Shown here in pieces: positions 38,101-47,405 of a DNA stretch of 64,000 bases. The DNA is from Simplicispira metamorpha. Its GTDB lineage: Bacteria; Pseudomonadota; Gammaproteobacteria; Burkholderiales; Burkholderiaceae_C. The first letter of the stretch is position 1. Each line of letters begins with the position of its first letter. The notes beneath the pieces are model-generated. The model was not told where the DNA came from. It searched no databases and worked only from the letters and a program-made list of their open reading frames with translations. The translations under genes were made by a program, and so were the position numbers. The DNA lies in assembly GCF_004341365.1 (NCBI RefSeq), contig NZ_SLXH01000014.1:1-64000 (forward strand), read 5' to 3'.

Positions 38101-38737
38101 GGTGCTGGCGCTGCGGGTGGCGCACCTCACCAGCTACCAGAACGCCGCCTACGCTGCCGAGTACCGTACCTTTGTCGAGAAAGTGCAGGCCGCCGAAGCC
38201 CGGCTGGGCCGCAGCACCCAGCTCACCGAGGCGGTGGCGCGCTACCTGTTCAAGCTCATGGCCTACAAAGACGAGTACGAAGTGGCCCGCCTGCACACCG
38301 ACCCGGCCTTTACCGACAAAATCGCGGCCATGTTTGAGGGCGACTACCGCATCGTTCACCACCTGGCCCCGCCGCTGTGGGCGCACACCAACGAGCGCGG
38401 CGAGGCCCTCAAGCAGTCGTTTGGCCCGTGGGTGCGCAGTGCCTTCGGGGTATTGGCGCGGATGAAAGGGCTGCGCGGTTCATGGCTGGATGTGTTTGGC
38501 CGAAGCGCTGAGCGCCGCACCGAGCGCGCGCTGATCCAGGAGTACCGCGCCTGCATCGAGGAGCTGCTGGCCGGATTAACCCCCGAGCGCCTGGCGCTGG
38601 CCACCGAGATTGCGCGCATCCCCGAGGGCATTCGCGGCTATGGCCATGTCAAGGAGCGCCACCTGCGCGCTGCACGCACCCAGTGGGACGGCCTGCTGGC
38701 CCAGTGGCGCCGGGCACTGTCCGCACCGGCGGGTTGA
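35123..38737 (+). CDS. Indolepyruvate ferredoxin oxidoreductase, single-chain fused form
   Basis: Thiamine-diphosphate enzyme of 1,204 residues that oxidatively decarboxylates aryl 2-oxo acids (from Trp, Phe, Tyr) to acyl-CoA with ferredoxin. Order: N-terminal IorA-like region (SGRAFMSGVQALVRLP, GFISGYRGSPLGTYDQ), a TPP-binding region (GIGCHYMTVWMDRST at about 490), a [4Fe-4S] cluster (CEGCGDCSVKSNC at about 685-697 plus CNKDYSCVNGFCP), an IorB-like gamma domain (GGVGGTGVITIGSLLGMA at about 774) and a C-terminal DUF6537-like region. This fused form is typical of aerobic proteobacteria. ATG 35123 has AGGAAA in front; the frame is open upstream to 35036. Confidence 0.93.
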   Translation: MNAPLPESVRQALATVSLEDKYTLDSGRAFMSGVQALVRLPMLQRQRDAAAGLNTAGFISGYRGSPLGTYDQALWAAKKHLAENHIVFQPGVNEELGATAVWGTQQLDLYPQSKKYDGVFGIWYGKGPGVDRCSDVFKHANMAGTAQHGGVIAIAGDDHISKSSTAAHQSDHIFKACGTPVFFPSSVQEILDMGLHAFAMSRFSGVWSGMKTIQEVVESSSSISLDPDRVKIVLPEDFVMPPGGLHIRWPDAPLEQEARLMDYKWYAALAYVRANRLNYNVIEGPHDRFGIIASGKAYNDTRQALVDLGLDDATCRQLGIRLHKVNVVWPLEATITRDFAQGLQEILVVEEKRQVIEYQIKEELYNWRADVRPNVLGKFDEPEGDATGGEWSMPNPSQNWLLRAKADLTPAIIARAIAKRLKKLGVPADIAARMDSRIAILDAKERAPLTVSTDTGERAPWFCSGCPHNTSTRVPEGSRAVAGIGCHYMTVWMDRSTSTFTQMGGEGVTWVGQAPFTKEAHVFANLGDGTYFHSGLLAIRQSIAAGVNITYKILYNDAVAMTGGQQVGERPEGHSVAQIAHSLRAEGVVQLVVVTDEPEKYHGRTHHVDSSAARSGHPELLNDLPPGVEVFHRDELDRIQRQFREVAGCTAIIYDQTCATEKRRRRKRGLLATPDKTVVINEAVCEGCGDCSVKSNCLSVEPVETPLGRKRRINQSTCNKDYSCVNGFCPSFVTIEGGQLKKPKKEKKGDLSSLPAIPEPVLPVADAAWGIVVGGVGGTGVITIGSLLGMAAHLDGKGVVTQDAGGLAQKGGATWSHIQIANRPEAIYTTKVDTAKADLVIGCDAIVAANKATLAVMQPGRTFVALNTHGTPTAAFVTQPDWQFPGGSCQSAITAAVGADQVGSFDAEQVAVQALGDSIYTNPLMLGYAWQKGRVPLTHASLMRAMELNGVQIENNKAAFEWGRRCAHDLATVQAQLQTAQVIQFVKKPALVEVLALRVAHLTSYQNAAYAAEYRTFVEKVQAAEARLGRSTQLTEAVARYLFKLMAYKDEYEVARLHTDPAFTDKIAAMFEGDYRIVHHLAPPLWAHTNERGEALKQSFGPWVRSAFGVLARMKGLRGSWLDVFGRSAERRTERALIQEYRACIEELLAGLTPERLALATEIARIPEGIRGYGHVKERHLRAARTQWDGLLAQWRRALSAPAG

Positions 38738-38814
38738 AGGCCAAGGCAGAGCGGGCGACTGGCTGGTGCGGCCCGTGGTCGCAGCCGGGCGCGGCCAGCC
38801 TGTGTGGTGTGGGT

Positions 38815-38886
38815 TGGTGATTGCTATTTATTTGATAGCTGCTAGCGCTTATCAGGTGGGCTTTGTGGCCTGTTTTGGCTTGATTT
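38815..38886. repeat. Interspersed repeat copy 10 (near-consensus)
   Basis: Reads tgattgctatttatttgata, gctgctagcgcttatcaggt, then gggctttgtggcctgttttg. This is the clearest full copy: the gatagctgctagcgcttat core is followed by an inverted match of the leader, ending in ggcttgatttta. Confidence 0.75.
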
Positions 38887-38951
38887 TATGGTGTCCCGGG
38901 GCGGCTCCAATACCCCGCTGCCCTGGCGGGGGATGCACAGGGGGCGCCGCA

Positions 38952-38957
38952 TACAAT
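38952..38957 (+). promoter_or_regulatory. Possible -10 box for yajC-secD-secF
   Basis: TACAAT, 82 bp upstream of the yajC GTG, in an otherwise GC-rich stretch. No good -35 hexamer is visible at the expected distance. Confidence 0.35.
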
Positions 38958-39039
38958 GCGTCTTTTTTCGTCTGGCTGCGCCCCACCGGGGGTGCTGGCC
39001 GGGCGGATTCTGTTGACGTTGTTTTGTTGGGAGCTTCCC

Positions 39040-39375
39040 GTGTTCATTTCCTCCGCTATTGCCCAGACCGCCCCCGCCGCCGCCGCTGCGGGCGGTGACT
39101 TCACATCGACGCTCACGGGCATGCTGCCTTTGGTGCTGATGTTCGTGGTGCTGTACTTTGTCATGATCCGCCCCCAGATGAAGCGCCAGAAAGAGCACCG
39201 CGCCATGATCGACGCCATCGCCAAGGGCGATGAGGTGGTGATCGGCGGCGGCATGCTGGGCAAAGTCACGCGCCTGTCCGAGCAGTACCTGCATGTCGAG
39301 GTGGCCTCGGGCGTGGAAGTGCAGGTCCAGCGCGGCGGTGTGGCGCAGGTGCTGCCCAAAGGCACGATCAAGTAA
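39040..39375 (+). CDS. yajC: Sec translocon accessory protein YajC
   Basis: Small inner-membrane protein of 111 residues that joins SecD-SecF in the Sec accessory complex. One membrane span (about 26-45, GMLPLVLMFVVLYFVMIRPQ) is followed by a cytoplasmic domain with RPQMKRQKEHRAMIDAIAKGDEVV and GGMLGKV. GTG 39040 with a GGGAG ribosome site gives the canonical length; the longer open frame from 38956 would add 28 atypical residues. First gene of yajC-secD-secF. Confidence 0.93.
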   Translation: MFISSAIAQTAPAAAAAGGDFTSTLTGMLPLVLMFVVLYFVMIRPQMKRQKEHRAMIDAIAKGDEVVIGGGMLGKVTRLSEQYLHVEVASGVEVQVQRGGVAQVLPKGTIK

Positions 39376-39464
39376 GTAAGCAGCCGCACGGTGGTTTTTT
39401 TGCAGGCACCGGTGTCGCCACGGCACCGGCCTGATCCTATTGTCCTAGAGGTAAAAGCGCGATC

Positions 39465-41348
39465 ATGAACCGTTACCCGGTCTGGAAGTACGCGATCATT
39501 GTGGTCGCGCTGCTGGTGGGGGTGCTCTACACCCTGCCTAATTTCTTTGGCGAGGCCCCGGCGGTGCAGGTGTCGTCGGCCAAGGCCACCGTCAAGGTCG
39601 ATGCTGCCGTGCTGGAGCGCGTGCAGGTGGCCCTGGACGGCGCTGGCGTCAAGCCCGACCTGTTGCGGCTGGAGGGCACCTCGGTACGGGCGCGCTTTGA
39701 TACGCCCGATACCCAGCTGAAAGCCAAGGACGCCATCCAGAAAGCGCTGGTGCCCGACGCCGCCGATCCGCAGTACATCGTGGCGCTGAACCTGGTGTCG
39801 CGCTCACCCGCTTGGCTCACCGCCATCCATGCCGCGCCCATGTACCTGGGGCTGGACTTGCGCGGCGGCGTGCATTTCATGCTGCAAGTGGACATGGAAG
39901 CGGCCCTGACCAAAAAGGCCGAGTCGTACGCGGGCGATATCCGCACTGCACTGCGCGACAAGAATATCCGCCACGGCGGCATCAGCCGCAATGGCCAGAC
40001 CATTGAAGTGCGCCTGCGCGACGAGGCCACCCAGACGGCAGCGCGCAACCTGATTGCCGACCAGTTTGCCGACCTGCAAACCACCAGCGTGCCCGAGGGC
40101 AGCGAGTTCAAGCTGCGCGCCACCATCAAGCCCGAGGCCGTGCGCCGCGTGCAAGACCAGGCGCTCAAGCAAAACATCACCACCCTGCACAACCGCATCA
40201 ACGAGCTGGGCGTGGCCGAGCCGGTGATCCAGCAGCAAGGGCTTGATCGCATCGTCGTGCAGCTGCCCGGCGTACAAGATACCGCCAAGGCCAAGGACAT
40301 TCTGGGCCGCACCGCCACGCTGGAAGTGCGTCTGGTGGACGAAGGCACGGAAGCACGTGCGGCCGAACTGGGCGGCGGCCCGGTGCCGTTTGGCGCTGAA
40401 AAGTACCTTGACCGCAATGGCCAGGCTGTGATCGTGAAAAAACAGGTCATTCTGACCGGCGAGAACCTGACCGATGCCCAGCCCGGTTTTGACAGCCAGA
40501 CGCAGGAACCCACCGTCAACCTGACGCTGGACGCCAAGGGTTCGCGCATTTTCAAGGACGTGACGCGCGACAACATCGGCAAGCGCATGGCCATCGTGCT
40601 GTTTGAAAAGGGCAAGGGCGAGGTAGTGACCGCGCCCGTGATCCGCTCGGAGATTGGTGGCGGCCGGGTGCAGATTTCGGGCCGCATGAGCACTGCCGAG
40701 GCCAATGACACGGCGCTGCTGCTGCGTGCTGGCTCGCTGGCCGCGCCCATGGAGATCATTGAGGAATACACCATCGGCCCCAGCCTGGGCGCTGACAACA
40801 TCGAGCGCGGCATCAACAGCGTGGTCTGGGGCCTGGTGGCCATTGCGGTGTTCATGTGCTTTTATTACATGCTGTTTGGCGTGTTTTCCACCGTGGCGCT
40901 GGGTGTCAACGTGCTGATGCTGCTGGCCATCCTGTCCATGCTGCAAGCCACGCTCACGCTGCCCGGTATTGCCGCCATGGCGTTGGCGCTGGGTGTGGCG
41001 ATTGACTCCAACGTGCTCATCAACGAGCGTATCCGCGAGGAGCTGCGTGACGGAGCCTCGCCACAGATGGCCATCCATGTGGGCTACGAGCGCGCCTGGG
41101 CCACCATCCTGGACTCCAACGTAACCACGTTGATTGCCGGCCTGGCACTGCTGGCCTTTGGCTCGGGGCCGGTACGCGGCTTTGCCGTGGTGCACTGCAT
41201 CGGTATTTTGACCAGCATGTTCTCCGCGGTGTTCTTCTCGCGCGGGCTGGTCAACCTCTGGTATGGCGGCAAGAAGAAGCTCAAGAGCGTGTCCATCGGC
41301 CAGGTCTGGAAACCAGACGCCGACACCGCCGTGGCCAAGACCAACTAA
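39465..41348 (+). CDS. secD: Protein translocase subunit SecD
   Basis: Six-span inner-membrane protein of 627 residues that uses proton motive force to pull exported proteins through the periplasmic side of SecYEG. Features: first span about 8-25, GLDLRGGVHFMLQVDMEAA (about 128-146), a large periplasmic domain, then five spans with AMALALGVAIDSNVLINERIREE (about 505-527) and the SNVTTLIAGLALLAFGSGPVRGFA segment. Separated from yajC by 89 bp and from secF by 12 bp. Confidence 0.97.
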   Translation: MNRYPVWKYAIIVVALLVGVLYTLPNFFGEAPAVQVSSAKATVKVDAAVLERVQVALDGAGVKPDLLRLEGTSVRARFDTPDTQLKAKDAIQKALVPDAADPQYIVALNLVSRSPAWLTAIHAAPMYLGLDLRGGVHFMLQVDMEAALTKKAESYAGDIRTALRDKNIRHGGISRNGQTIEVRLRDEATQTAARNLIADQFADLQTTSVPEGSEFKLRATIKPEAVRRVQDQALKQNITTLHNRINELGVAEPVIQQQGLDRIVVQLPGVQDTAKAKDILGRTATLEVRLVDEGTEARAAELGGGPVPFGAEKYLDRNGQAVIVKKQVILTGENLTDAQPGFDSQTQEPTVNLTLDAKGSRIFKDVTRDNIGKRMAIVLFEKGKGEVVTAPVIRSEIGGGRVQISGRMSTAEANDTALLLRAGSLAAPMEIIEEYTIGPSLGADNIERGINSVVWGLVAIAVFMCFYYMLFGVFSTVALGVNVLMLLAILSMLQATLTLPGIAAMALALGVAIDSNVLINERIREELRDGASPQMAIHVGYERAWATILDSNVTTLIAGLALLAFGSGPVRGFAVVHCIGILTSMFSAVFFSRGLVNLWYGGKKKLKSVSIGQVWKPDADTAVAKTN

Positions 41349-41360
41349 AGGAGGAAGACC

Positions 41361-42311
41361 ATGGAATTCTTCCGTATCAAAAAAGACATCCCTTTCATGA
41401 AGCACGCGTTGGTGTTCAACGCGATCTCTTTCATTACCTTTGCGCTGGCGGTGTTCTTCCTGTTTTCGCGCGGCTTGCACCTGTCGGTGGAATTTACCGG
41501 CGGTACGGTGATGGAGGTGGCCTACAGCCAGCCCGCCGAGCTGGCCAAGGTGCGCGAGACAGTCTCCAAGCTGGGCTACCCCGATGTGCAGGTGCAAAAC
41601 TTTGGCACTGCGCGCGATGTGATGATCCGCCTGCCAGTGCAAAAGGGCGTGACCTCGGCCCAGCAAAGCGAACAGGTGTTGGGTGCCCTCAAGGCGGCTG
41701 ACCCGGAGGTGACGCTGCGCCGCACCGAGTTTGTGGGCCCGCAGGTCGGCGAGGAACTGCTGTACGGTGGCTTGATGGCACTGGGCATGGTGGTGCTGGG
41801 CATCGTCATTTACCTGGCCTTCCGCTTTGAATGGAAGTTTGGCGTGGCGGCCATCATTGCCAACCTGCATGACGTGGTGATCATCCTGGGATTTTTTGCC
41901 TTCTTCCAGTGGGAGTTTTCGCTCTCGGTGCTGGCGGCGGTACTGGCAGTGCTGGGCTATTCGGTCAACGAGTCGGTGGTGATTTTTGACCGGATCCGCG
42001 AGGCTTTCCGGCGCTACCGCAAGATGAACACGCACGAGGTGATTGACCACGCCATCACCAGCACCATGAGCCGCACCATCATTACCCATGCCTCCACCGA
42101 GGCCATGGTGCTGGCCATGTTCTTCTTTGGTGGCCCCAGCCTGCATTACTTTGCGCTGGCGCTTACGGTCGGTATCCTGTTCGGGATTTACTCTTCGGTG
42201 TTTGTGGCTGCTGCCATTGCGATGTGGTTGGGCGTCAAACGTGAAGATCTGGTCAAGACGGTGCGCCAAGACGGCGATCCCAACGATCCCAACGCAGGCG
42301 CCACGGTCTGA
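41361..42311 (+). CDS. secF: Protein translocase subunit SecF
   Basis: Partner of SecD, 316 residues, six spans. FTGGTVMEV (about 45-53) is the conserved periplasmic entry, and VLGYSVNESVVIFDRIRE (about 197-214) is the SecF signature in span 4-5. Strong AAAGGAGGAAG ribosome site directly after secD. Confidence 0.97.
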   Translation: MEFFRIKKDIPFMKHALVFNAISFITFALAVFFLFSRGLHLSVEFTGGTVMEVAYSQPAELAKVRETVSKLGYPDVQVQNFGTARDVMIRLPVQKGVTSAQQSEQVLGALKAADPEVTLRRTEFVGPQVGEELLYGGLMALGMVVLGIVIYLAFRFEWKFGVAAIIANLHDVVIILGFFAFFQWEFSLSVLAAVLAVLGYSVNESVVIFDRIREAFRRYRKMNTHEVIDHAITSTMSRTIITHASTEAMVLAMFFFGGPSLHYFALALTVGILFGIYSSVFVAAAIAMWLGVKREDLVKTVRQDGDPNDPNAGATV

Positions 42312-42348
42312 CCTGGAAGGCATTCTTTTGCACTAGCACTGGGCCGCC

Positions 42349-44778
42349 ATGCACAACCCCGTCACGCCCCGCACGCAGCAGAGTCTGGCGCACCAGGTGC
42401 GTCAGCAATTCGTAGCAGCCCTGAGCGCGAGCCTGGCAGACATCGATAAAGCGGTGCTGGAGTTTCTGACTGCGCTCATGGGCCAGACGGGCACGCAGCG
42501 CGAGATGCAAAGCCGGCGTGATGCCTGGCAGCTGTATGGCCAGCACCGGGCGGAGTGGGTCAGTGCCACCCAGCGCGCCTTGCAGCAAGCGCTGGGCCCG
42601 CAAGCCAGTGCCTCGCGTTCAGCCTCTTTGTCCGGTGCCAGCCTGGAGCTGCTCAGTGACGATGTGGTGGAGAACAAGATCGTTGCCTCGCGCATGGCTC
42701 TCACCGTTCTGGAGGCTGTCAGCACCCACTTTGATGCGCTGCGCCTGCGCGTGCAAAGGCTGGAAGGGCAGGAGCTGGGCCGCAACGATATCTTGCGGCC
42801 CGAAACCCTCAGTCTGTTGTTGGTCGAGCGGTGGGTGGAGGTGGGCTTGCCGCGTGCCAATTTGCAAACGGTCATCGACCCGTTGCAGCGCGCACTCGCG
42901 GAGCGCGTGCAAGCGGCCTACCAAGCCTGTAACGATTTTCTGGGCGGGCAGGGCGTTGCGCCCCAGGATGTGCGTTTGCGCGTCAGCCGACCCGCTGGGG
43001 GCGCCACAGGCGCGGGAACGGTATCGGGCAGTCTGGTTTCGCAGGCGCTGGAGCAGTCCCAGGGAGCGCTGTCTGCCGCCCGTGGTCTGGGGACTGAGTC
43101 TGCGCTGGGCCCGGTCAGCGTTGATGCGGCCCCAGCGGCGCGGCCTGCAACGGGCATGGCACCGTTGCCTGCCCTGACTCCCTTGGCCCGCGCACGCCAG
43201 CGTGCCTATGGTGTCATGGGGCAGTTGCGCCGTTTGATGGCGCAGCCTGCGCTGGTTGGCGTCGGTGGCCTCAGTGCCATTGGCGGTCTGGGCGCCATGG
43301 GGACAGGGCTGGTGCCGGTGTCTTCGGCTACCGGCATGGGGGCCATGGGGGCATCGGGTACCAGCGCAGTGCAGGCGCCGCCTGCCTCTGCGGCATTGGC
43401 GCATGCGCTGGCCGAGCAGCGTGTTCAGGCCGAGACCTACTACAGCACGGTGGGCGCGCTGGTGCAGGATGTCAGCCCCGCTGCCGTCGTGCAACTGGTG
43501 GGTGCGGTGCGCGACCGCTCAGCGGAGCTGAAAAAGAAGGCTGGTACCGACAGCGAAAAAGCCATCATTGAAGTGGTGGCGCTCATGTTCCAGAGCATTC
43601 TTTCTGAAGATCGTATTCCACCGGTAGTGCGGGTCTGGTTTGCCCGTTTGCAGGTGCCTGTTTTGCGCGTGGCACTGGCTGAACCGGAATTTTTCAGCAA
43701 CCTCAACCACCCGGCGCGCCAACTGATTGACCGCATGGGCGCTTGCGTGATGGGTTTTGATGCCACCTCGATTGGTGGCAGTGCGCTGGAGGCTGAAATT
43801 CGCCGCGTGGTGCAGGTAATTGAGCAATACCCCGAGACTGGGCGCCGGGTTTTTCAGCTGGTTCACGACGAATTTGAGAAGTTCCTGGCCCAGTTCCTGA
43901 CGCAAAAACAGTCCACCTCGCGGGTGGTCAGTGTGGCGCAGCAGGTCGAGCAAAAAGAGACCTTGGCCATTCAGTACACCATCGAGTTGCGCACCATGCT
44001 CAAAGACATGCCGGTGCGCGACGAGATCCGCGACTTCCTGTTCAAGACCTGGGCCGAGGTACTGGCGCTGTCTGCGGTGCGCGAAGGTGCGCAGCATGCT
44101 GACACCCTGGCGTTCAAGCAAACGGCAGCCGATCTGGTGTGGGCCGCCAGTGCCAAGCCCCACCGCAGCGACCGTGCGCAGGTGATCCAGAGCCTGCCAG
44201 GCTTGCTACAGCGCTTGCGCCAGGGGTTGAACCTGCTGGGCGTGCAGGGGGCCGCGCAAGACGTACAAGTCAAGGCACTGACCGACACTCTGGCGGAGGC
44301 GTTCTTGTCCAAGACAGCGGCCATTCCACGTGAGCATATCGATGCCATGGCACGGCGCTTGGCCAATCTGGAAGATTTCATCGACGATGCCGTGCTGGGT
44401 GATTTGCCCCTGGATGCCGAATCCATCGAAATGATGCTGGGCATTGATGCCTCGGCCATCCATGTCGTGGCAGACAACGGTACGCCGGTCGAGGAGGCCA
44501 TGCTGGACTGGGCCCGTGAGTTGCAGCCCGGCACCTGGTTCACTCTGGACCACAACGGTGCCCGTGCCCAGGTGCAGTACGTCTGGCAAAGCCAGCGTAA
44601 ACAGCTGCATTTGTTTGCCGCAGTCGATGGCAGCAGCTACCTGATCCAGCTGCGCCGTCTGGCGGCGTATTTGCAGGCAGGCTTGATCATGGCGCAGGAA
44701 GAAGAAGGCCTCACGGTGCGCGCTGCGCGCGATGCCTTGGCAAAAATCGATGCCAACCCGGAGCGCTTGCTGAACTGA
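42349..44778 (+). CDS. DUF1631 family protein
   Basis: Large, mostly helical cytoplasmic protein of 809 residues, function unknown; family members are sometimes mislabelled 'thymidine phosphorylase'. DUF1631 stretches include LLSDDVVENKIVASRMA (near residue 103), RVWFARLQVPVLRVALAEPEFFSNLNHPARQLIDRMG (near 435), and a C-terminal PilZ-like segment (GTWFTLDHNGARAQVQYVW...HLFAAVDG, about 728-765). The last part could bind cyclic di-GMP, but RxxxR and D/NxSxxG are not clearly present. A low-complexity Gly/Ala/Met linker lies at about 300-345. It is 37 bp downstream of secF. Confidence 0.85.
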   Translation: MHNPVTPRTQQSLAHQVRQQFVAALSASLADIDKAVLEFLTALMGQTGTQREMQSRRDAWQLYGQHRAEWVSATQRALQQALGPQASASRSASLSGASLELLSDDVVENKIVASRMALTVLEAVSTHFDALRLRVQRLEGQELGRNDILRPETLSLLLVERWVEVGLPRANLQTVIDPLQRALAERVQAAYQACNDFLGGQGVAPQDVRLRVSRPAGGATGAGTVSGSLVSQALEQSQGALSAARGLGTESALGPVSVDAAPAARPATGMAPLPALTPLARARQRAYGVMGQLRRLMAQPALVGVGGLSAIGGLGAMGTGLVPVSSATGMGAMGASGTSAVQAPPASAALAHALAEQRVQAETYYSTVGALVQDVSPAAVVQLVGAVRDRSAELKKKAGTDSEKAIIEVVALMFQSILSEDRIPPVVRVWFARLQVPVLRVALAEPEFFSNLNHPARQLIDRMGACVMGFDATSIGGSALEAEIRRVVQVIEQYPETGRRVFQLVHDEFEKFLAQFLTQKQSTSRVVSVAQQVEQKETLAIQYTIELRTMLKDMPVRDEIRDFLFKTWAEVLALSAVREGAQHADTLAFKQTAADLVWAASAKPHRSDRAQVIQSLPGLLQRLRQGLNLLGVQGAAQDVQVKALTDTLAEAFLSKTAAIPREHIDAMARRLANLEDFIDDAVLGDLPLDAESIEMMLGIDASAIHVVADNGTPVEEAMLDWARELQPGTWFTLDHNGARAQVQYVWQSQRKQLHLFAAVDGSSYLIQLRRLAAYLQAGLIMAQEEEGLTVRAARDALAKIDANPERLLN

Positions 44779-44784
44779 CCCCGC

Positions 44785-45975
44785 TCAGGCCTGGGCTGTG
44801 CGCTGGAACAGGCCGCCGGGCAGGCGTGCCACCACACCGTCCAGTTCCAGCTCCAGCAATTGCACCAGCAAGGTGGCTGTATCCAGCCCGGTGCGCGCTA
44901 CCAGCGTGTCCAGTCCGACCGGATCAAAGCCCAGTGCCGTCAGCAAGGGCGATTCGCAGGCAGCGGTGCTCTCGATGGTGACGCTGTTATCTGTACCGAC
45001 ATCGGTGCCGGGTTTTGCGTCTGTGCGGGAGCCGGGGGCTGCGGGCAGATGCAACTCTTCCAGTACATCCTGGGCAGATTCGACCAGTTTGGCGCCCTGC
45101 CGTATCAGTGCATGGCAGCCGCGCGATTGGGGTGCGTGGATGGAGCCCGGAATGGCAAATACTTCGCGACCTTGCTCTGCCGCCATGCGGGCGGTGATCA
45201 GCGAGCCCGAAGCCGGTGCGGCCTCTACCACCAGCGTGCCCTGCGACAAGCCGGAAATGATGCGGTTGCGTTTGGGGAAGTTGGCGGCCAGGGGCGGTGT
45301 GCCCAGCGGGTATTCGCTCATCAACAGGCCGTGGGCGGCAATCCGGTGTGCCAGCTCCCGGTGGCGACTGGGGTAGACGCGATCCAGGCCTGTTCCCACC
45401 ACGGCAATGGTGGCGGGCGTGGCGCTGTTTCCGGTGGCGTCGGCCAGCGCGCCTTCATGGGCTGCGGCATCTACGCCCAAAGCCAGGCCGGACACAATCG
45501 TCAGTCCGCTGGCGCGCAAGGCCTGGGCAAAGGCTTTGGCGTTGGTTTGCCCCTGGGCTGTCGGGTTGCGGCTGCCCACGATGGCAATGCAGTGCGCTGC
45601 ACTGAGTGCGGGGGCGTTGGGGTTGAGAAAGCGCTCTGGCCCCAGCAGGTACAGCAACAGGGGCGGGTCGGCCGTATCGAGCAGGGCGCTTGGGTACAGC
45701 GGGTGGCCCAGCGGCGCAATGGCGCGCACAGGGCCGCCGGGCGATGTGCCGTGCAGCCAATGCCAGGTGGTATCGAGCTGTTCTTGCAGGGTGGGCGGAA
45801 TGCTGTGCAGCGCTTTGCATTGCGCCGCACTGGCGCAGTTTTCCAGTGCGGCACGCGGCTGCGTGAAGATGTGTTGCGGCAGTCCGAAGGCTGCCAGCAG
45901 GCGGCGTGCGGTGGCATTGCCAACGCCAGGCGTCAGGATCAGTCGCAGCCAGGCAGTGAGTTCATCGCGTTCCAT
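44785..45975 (-). CDS. dprA: DNA-processing protein DprA
   Basis: Loads RecA on single-stranded DNA taken up in natural transformation. Length 396 residues: N-terminal SAM/HhH-like helices (ILTPGVGNATARRLLAAFG), a Rossmann core with IVGSRNPTAQG, SGLALGVDAAAHEGAL, KRNRIISGLSQGTLVVEA and SGSLITARMAAEQGREVFAIPG, and a C-terminal winged-helix domain (FDPVGLDTLVARTGLDTATLLVQLLELELDG). ATG 45975 is preferred over an upstream in-frame start. It converges on DUF1631 with 6 bp between stops. Confidence 0.95.
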   Translation of the reverse strand: MERDELTAWLRLILTPGVGNATARRLLAAFGLPQHIFTQPRAALENCASAAQCKALHSIPPTLQEQLDTTWHWLHGTSPGGPVRAIAPLGHPLYPSALLDTADPPLLLYLLGPERFLNPNAPALSAAHCIAIVGSRNPTAQGQTNAKAFAQALRASGLTIVSGLALGVDAAAHEGALADATGNSATPATIAVVGTGLDRVYPSRHRELAHRIAAHGLLMSEYPLGTPPLAANFPKRNRIISGLSQGTLVVEAAPASGSLITARMAAEQGREVFAIPGSIHAPQSRGCHALIRQGAKLVESAQDVLEELHLPAAPGSRTDAKPGTDVGTDNSVTIESTAACESPLLTALGFDPVGLDTLVARTGLDTATLLVQLLELELDGVVARLPGGLFQRTAQA

Positions 45976-45996
45976 GGACGCTGGCACCACCGGGGT

Positions 45997-47223
45997 TCAG
46001 CGGGGGGTGATGAGTCGGTCGCCCACGCGCACGGTGGTGCGCACATCCAGGATCAGTGCGTACGAGATGCGGTCGAAGGTGCGAAACACCATGGCCATGC
46101 CGTTGCTTTCACTGGGCAGCTTGATCATGTCCCGGGCATCGGCTGTGGTGTCTTTGATGCGGTCGCCCTGGGTCATGAGGTTGAGCACATGGCCGCTTTG
46201 TATGCCATCGTCTTCTCCCATGTTGATGGCAATGACCTGGTTTTGTGCCGCATTGGCAAAAGCGGAGCCGTAGATCGAGACTACCCGGGCCTCTACATCG
46301 CCTTCGGGGGCGTGCGGGGTGTAGCTGATAAAGGTGCGTTCGGGCGCAGGCAGCAGCCGGTCGCCCGCGCGGATTTCTTCGCGTGTGGCGGTGATGTCCA
46401 CCGTGGCCGGGACATGGTCTGCCGTGCTGCCGCCTTTGCCGTCAGGCGTTACGGCAACCGATTCACCATGCACCAATTCTGCTTTGCCCAGGTACTGTGC
46501 TTCGTAGCCCAGGATTTCGCCCGTGCCGGGGTCTTTCAAGGGCACGGCATCGCGAAACACCCGGTATTGGCGCGGCTCGCCCGGTTCAGCGCGCAAGGGG
46601 TTGGATGCATCGCTGCGGGCGTAGGCGCGGTCGCCAGCGCTCATCAGCACGCGGTCTTCGGTGGTGGCGACGATGCGCGGTGCGCGCAGCAGGGTCTGCT
46701 CGTCCACCACCATGGGTTCGACCAGGAAGGGCTCAATCAGGTGGGGTTTGAGGGTGGGCAGTGCGCTGTTGGCCAGGCTGTCGCTGCGGGTGCGCGGGGA
46801 AACGCGCACGGTGGCGGGCTCGCTGTTGTCGTTGGGGCGGGTGCGCAGGCGGGCATAGCCGCCTTGCTTGTCCAGGTACAGCGTCTGGCCGGGGAAGATG
46901 AGGTGGGGGTTGGCAATGTCTTGCAGGTTCATGCCCCACAGCTCGGGCCAGCGCCAGGGACGCAGCAGGTAAATGCCCGAGATTCCCCACAGCGTATCGC
47001 CGCGCTTGACCACATAGGTGTCGGGGGCGTTGGGAGCCAGCTCTGCCAGCGGCACGCCCTGTTGTGCTACTTGCTGGGCCGTTGCGCGTTGGCTGCCGGT
47101 GACCGGAGCGTTTTGGGCTTGTGCCGACATACACAGCAGGGCGGTGGTTACGGCCGTGAGGGCGCCCAGTGCCGTGCGCCGCAGGCGGTGGAGGGCTGTG
47201 TTGTTGGTTTGGTCGTCATGCAT
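45997..47223 (-). CDS. LysM domain protein (exported)
   Basis: Protein of 408 residues with a signal peptide ([19 protein letters not shown], about 17-35) and one LysM domain (about 69-117, [17 protein letters not shown]...IFPGQTLYL) for peptidoglycan binding. The rest (about 120-408) is a conserved beta-rich region common in Burkholderiales proteins encoded between dprA and def. ATG 47223 is chosen because it gives a normal signal peptide; the frame runs on to 47406. Probably transcribed with dprA (21-bp gap) and divergent from def. Confidence 0.9.
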   Translation of the reverse strand: MHDDQTNNTALHRLRRTALGALTAVTTALLCMSAQAQNAPVTGSQRATAQQVAQQGVPLAELAPNAPDTYVVKRGDTLWGISGIYLLRPWRWPELWGMNLQDIANPHLIFPGQTLYLDKQGGYARLRTRPNDNSEPATVRVSPRTRSDSLANSALPTLKPHLIEPFLVEPMVVDEQTLLRAPRIVATTEDRVLMSAGDRAYARSDASNPLRAEPGEPRQYRVFRDAVPLKDPGTGEILGYEAQYLGKAELVHGESVAVTPDGKGGSTADHVPATVDITATREEIRAGDRLLPAPERTFISYTPHAPEGDVEARVVSIYGSAFANAAQNQVIAINMGEDDGIQSGHVLNLMTQGDRIKDTTADARDMIKLPSESNGMAMVFRTFDRISYALILDVRTTVRVGDRLITPR

Positions 47224-47405
47224 CGCTAATGCGCTCCCTCGCTGGCACCGCCTTGCGCCCGAGCGGGGGAAGAAGCGGCAGAAATACGTTACACATCGGC
47301 CGAGATTCTCAGTCCAAGCCCTTGATTGGGCAACGATTATTGGCCGAGCCTGTGCCGTGGTGCAGCAAAAGTGGCGAAAATGACGAAATATTCTCCCCTG
47401 ATGCA

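Larger units (their letters stand above)
38738..39039. other. 302-bp intergenic region with repeat copy 10 and yajC promoter
   Basis: Apart from the repeat at 38815-38886 and a TACAAT box at 38952-38957, the sequence holds taccccgctgccctggcggggga (about 38919-38941), which folds into a ccccgc/gcgggg stem. The ORF that runs through 38956 belongs to yajC only from 39040. No other gene is supported. Confidence 0.5.

Noticed and set aside
34934-38386. 1,150-residue open frame on the minus strand
   Set aside because: Fully antisense to the indolepyruvate oxidoreductase, low-complexity His/Gln/Gly/Ala composition, no family resemblance. A GC-skew shadow.
39804-42323. 839-residue open frame on the minus strand
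   Set aside because: Antisense to secD and secF, which are unambiguous.
47169-47405. 79-residue N-terminal extension of peptide deformylase
   Set aside because: Antisense to the LysM gene; deformylase normally begins MAILPIL.
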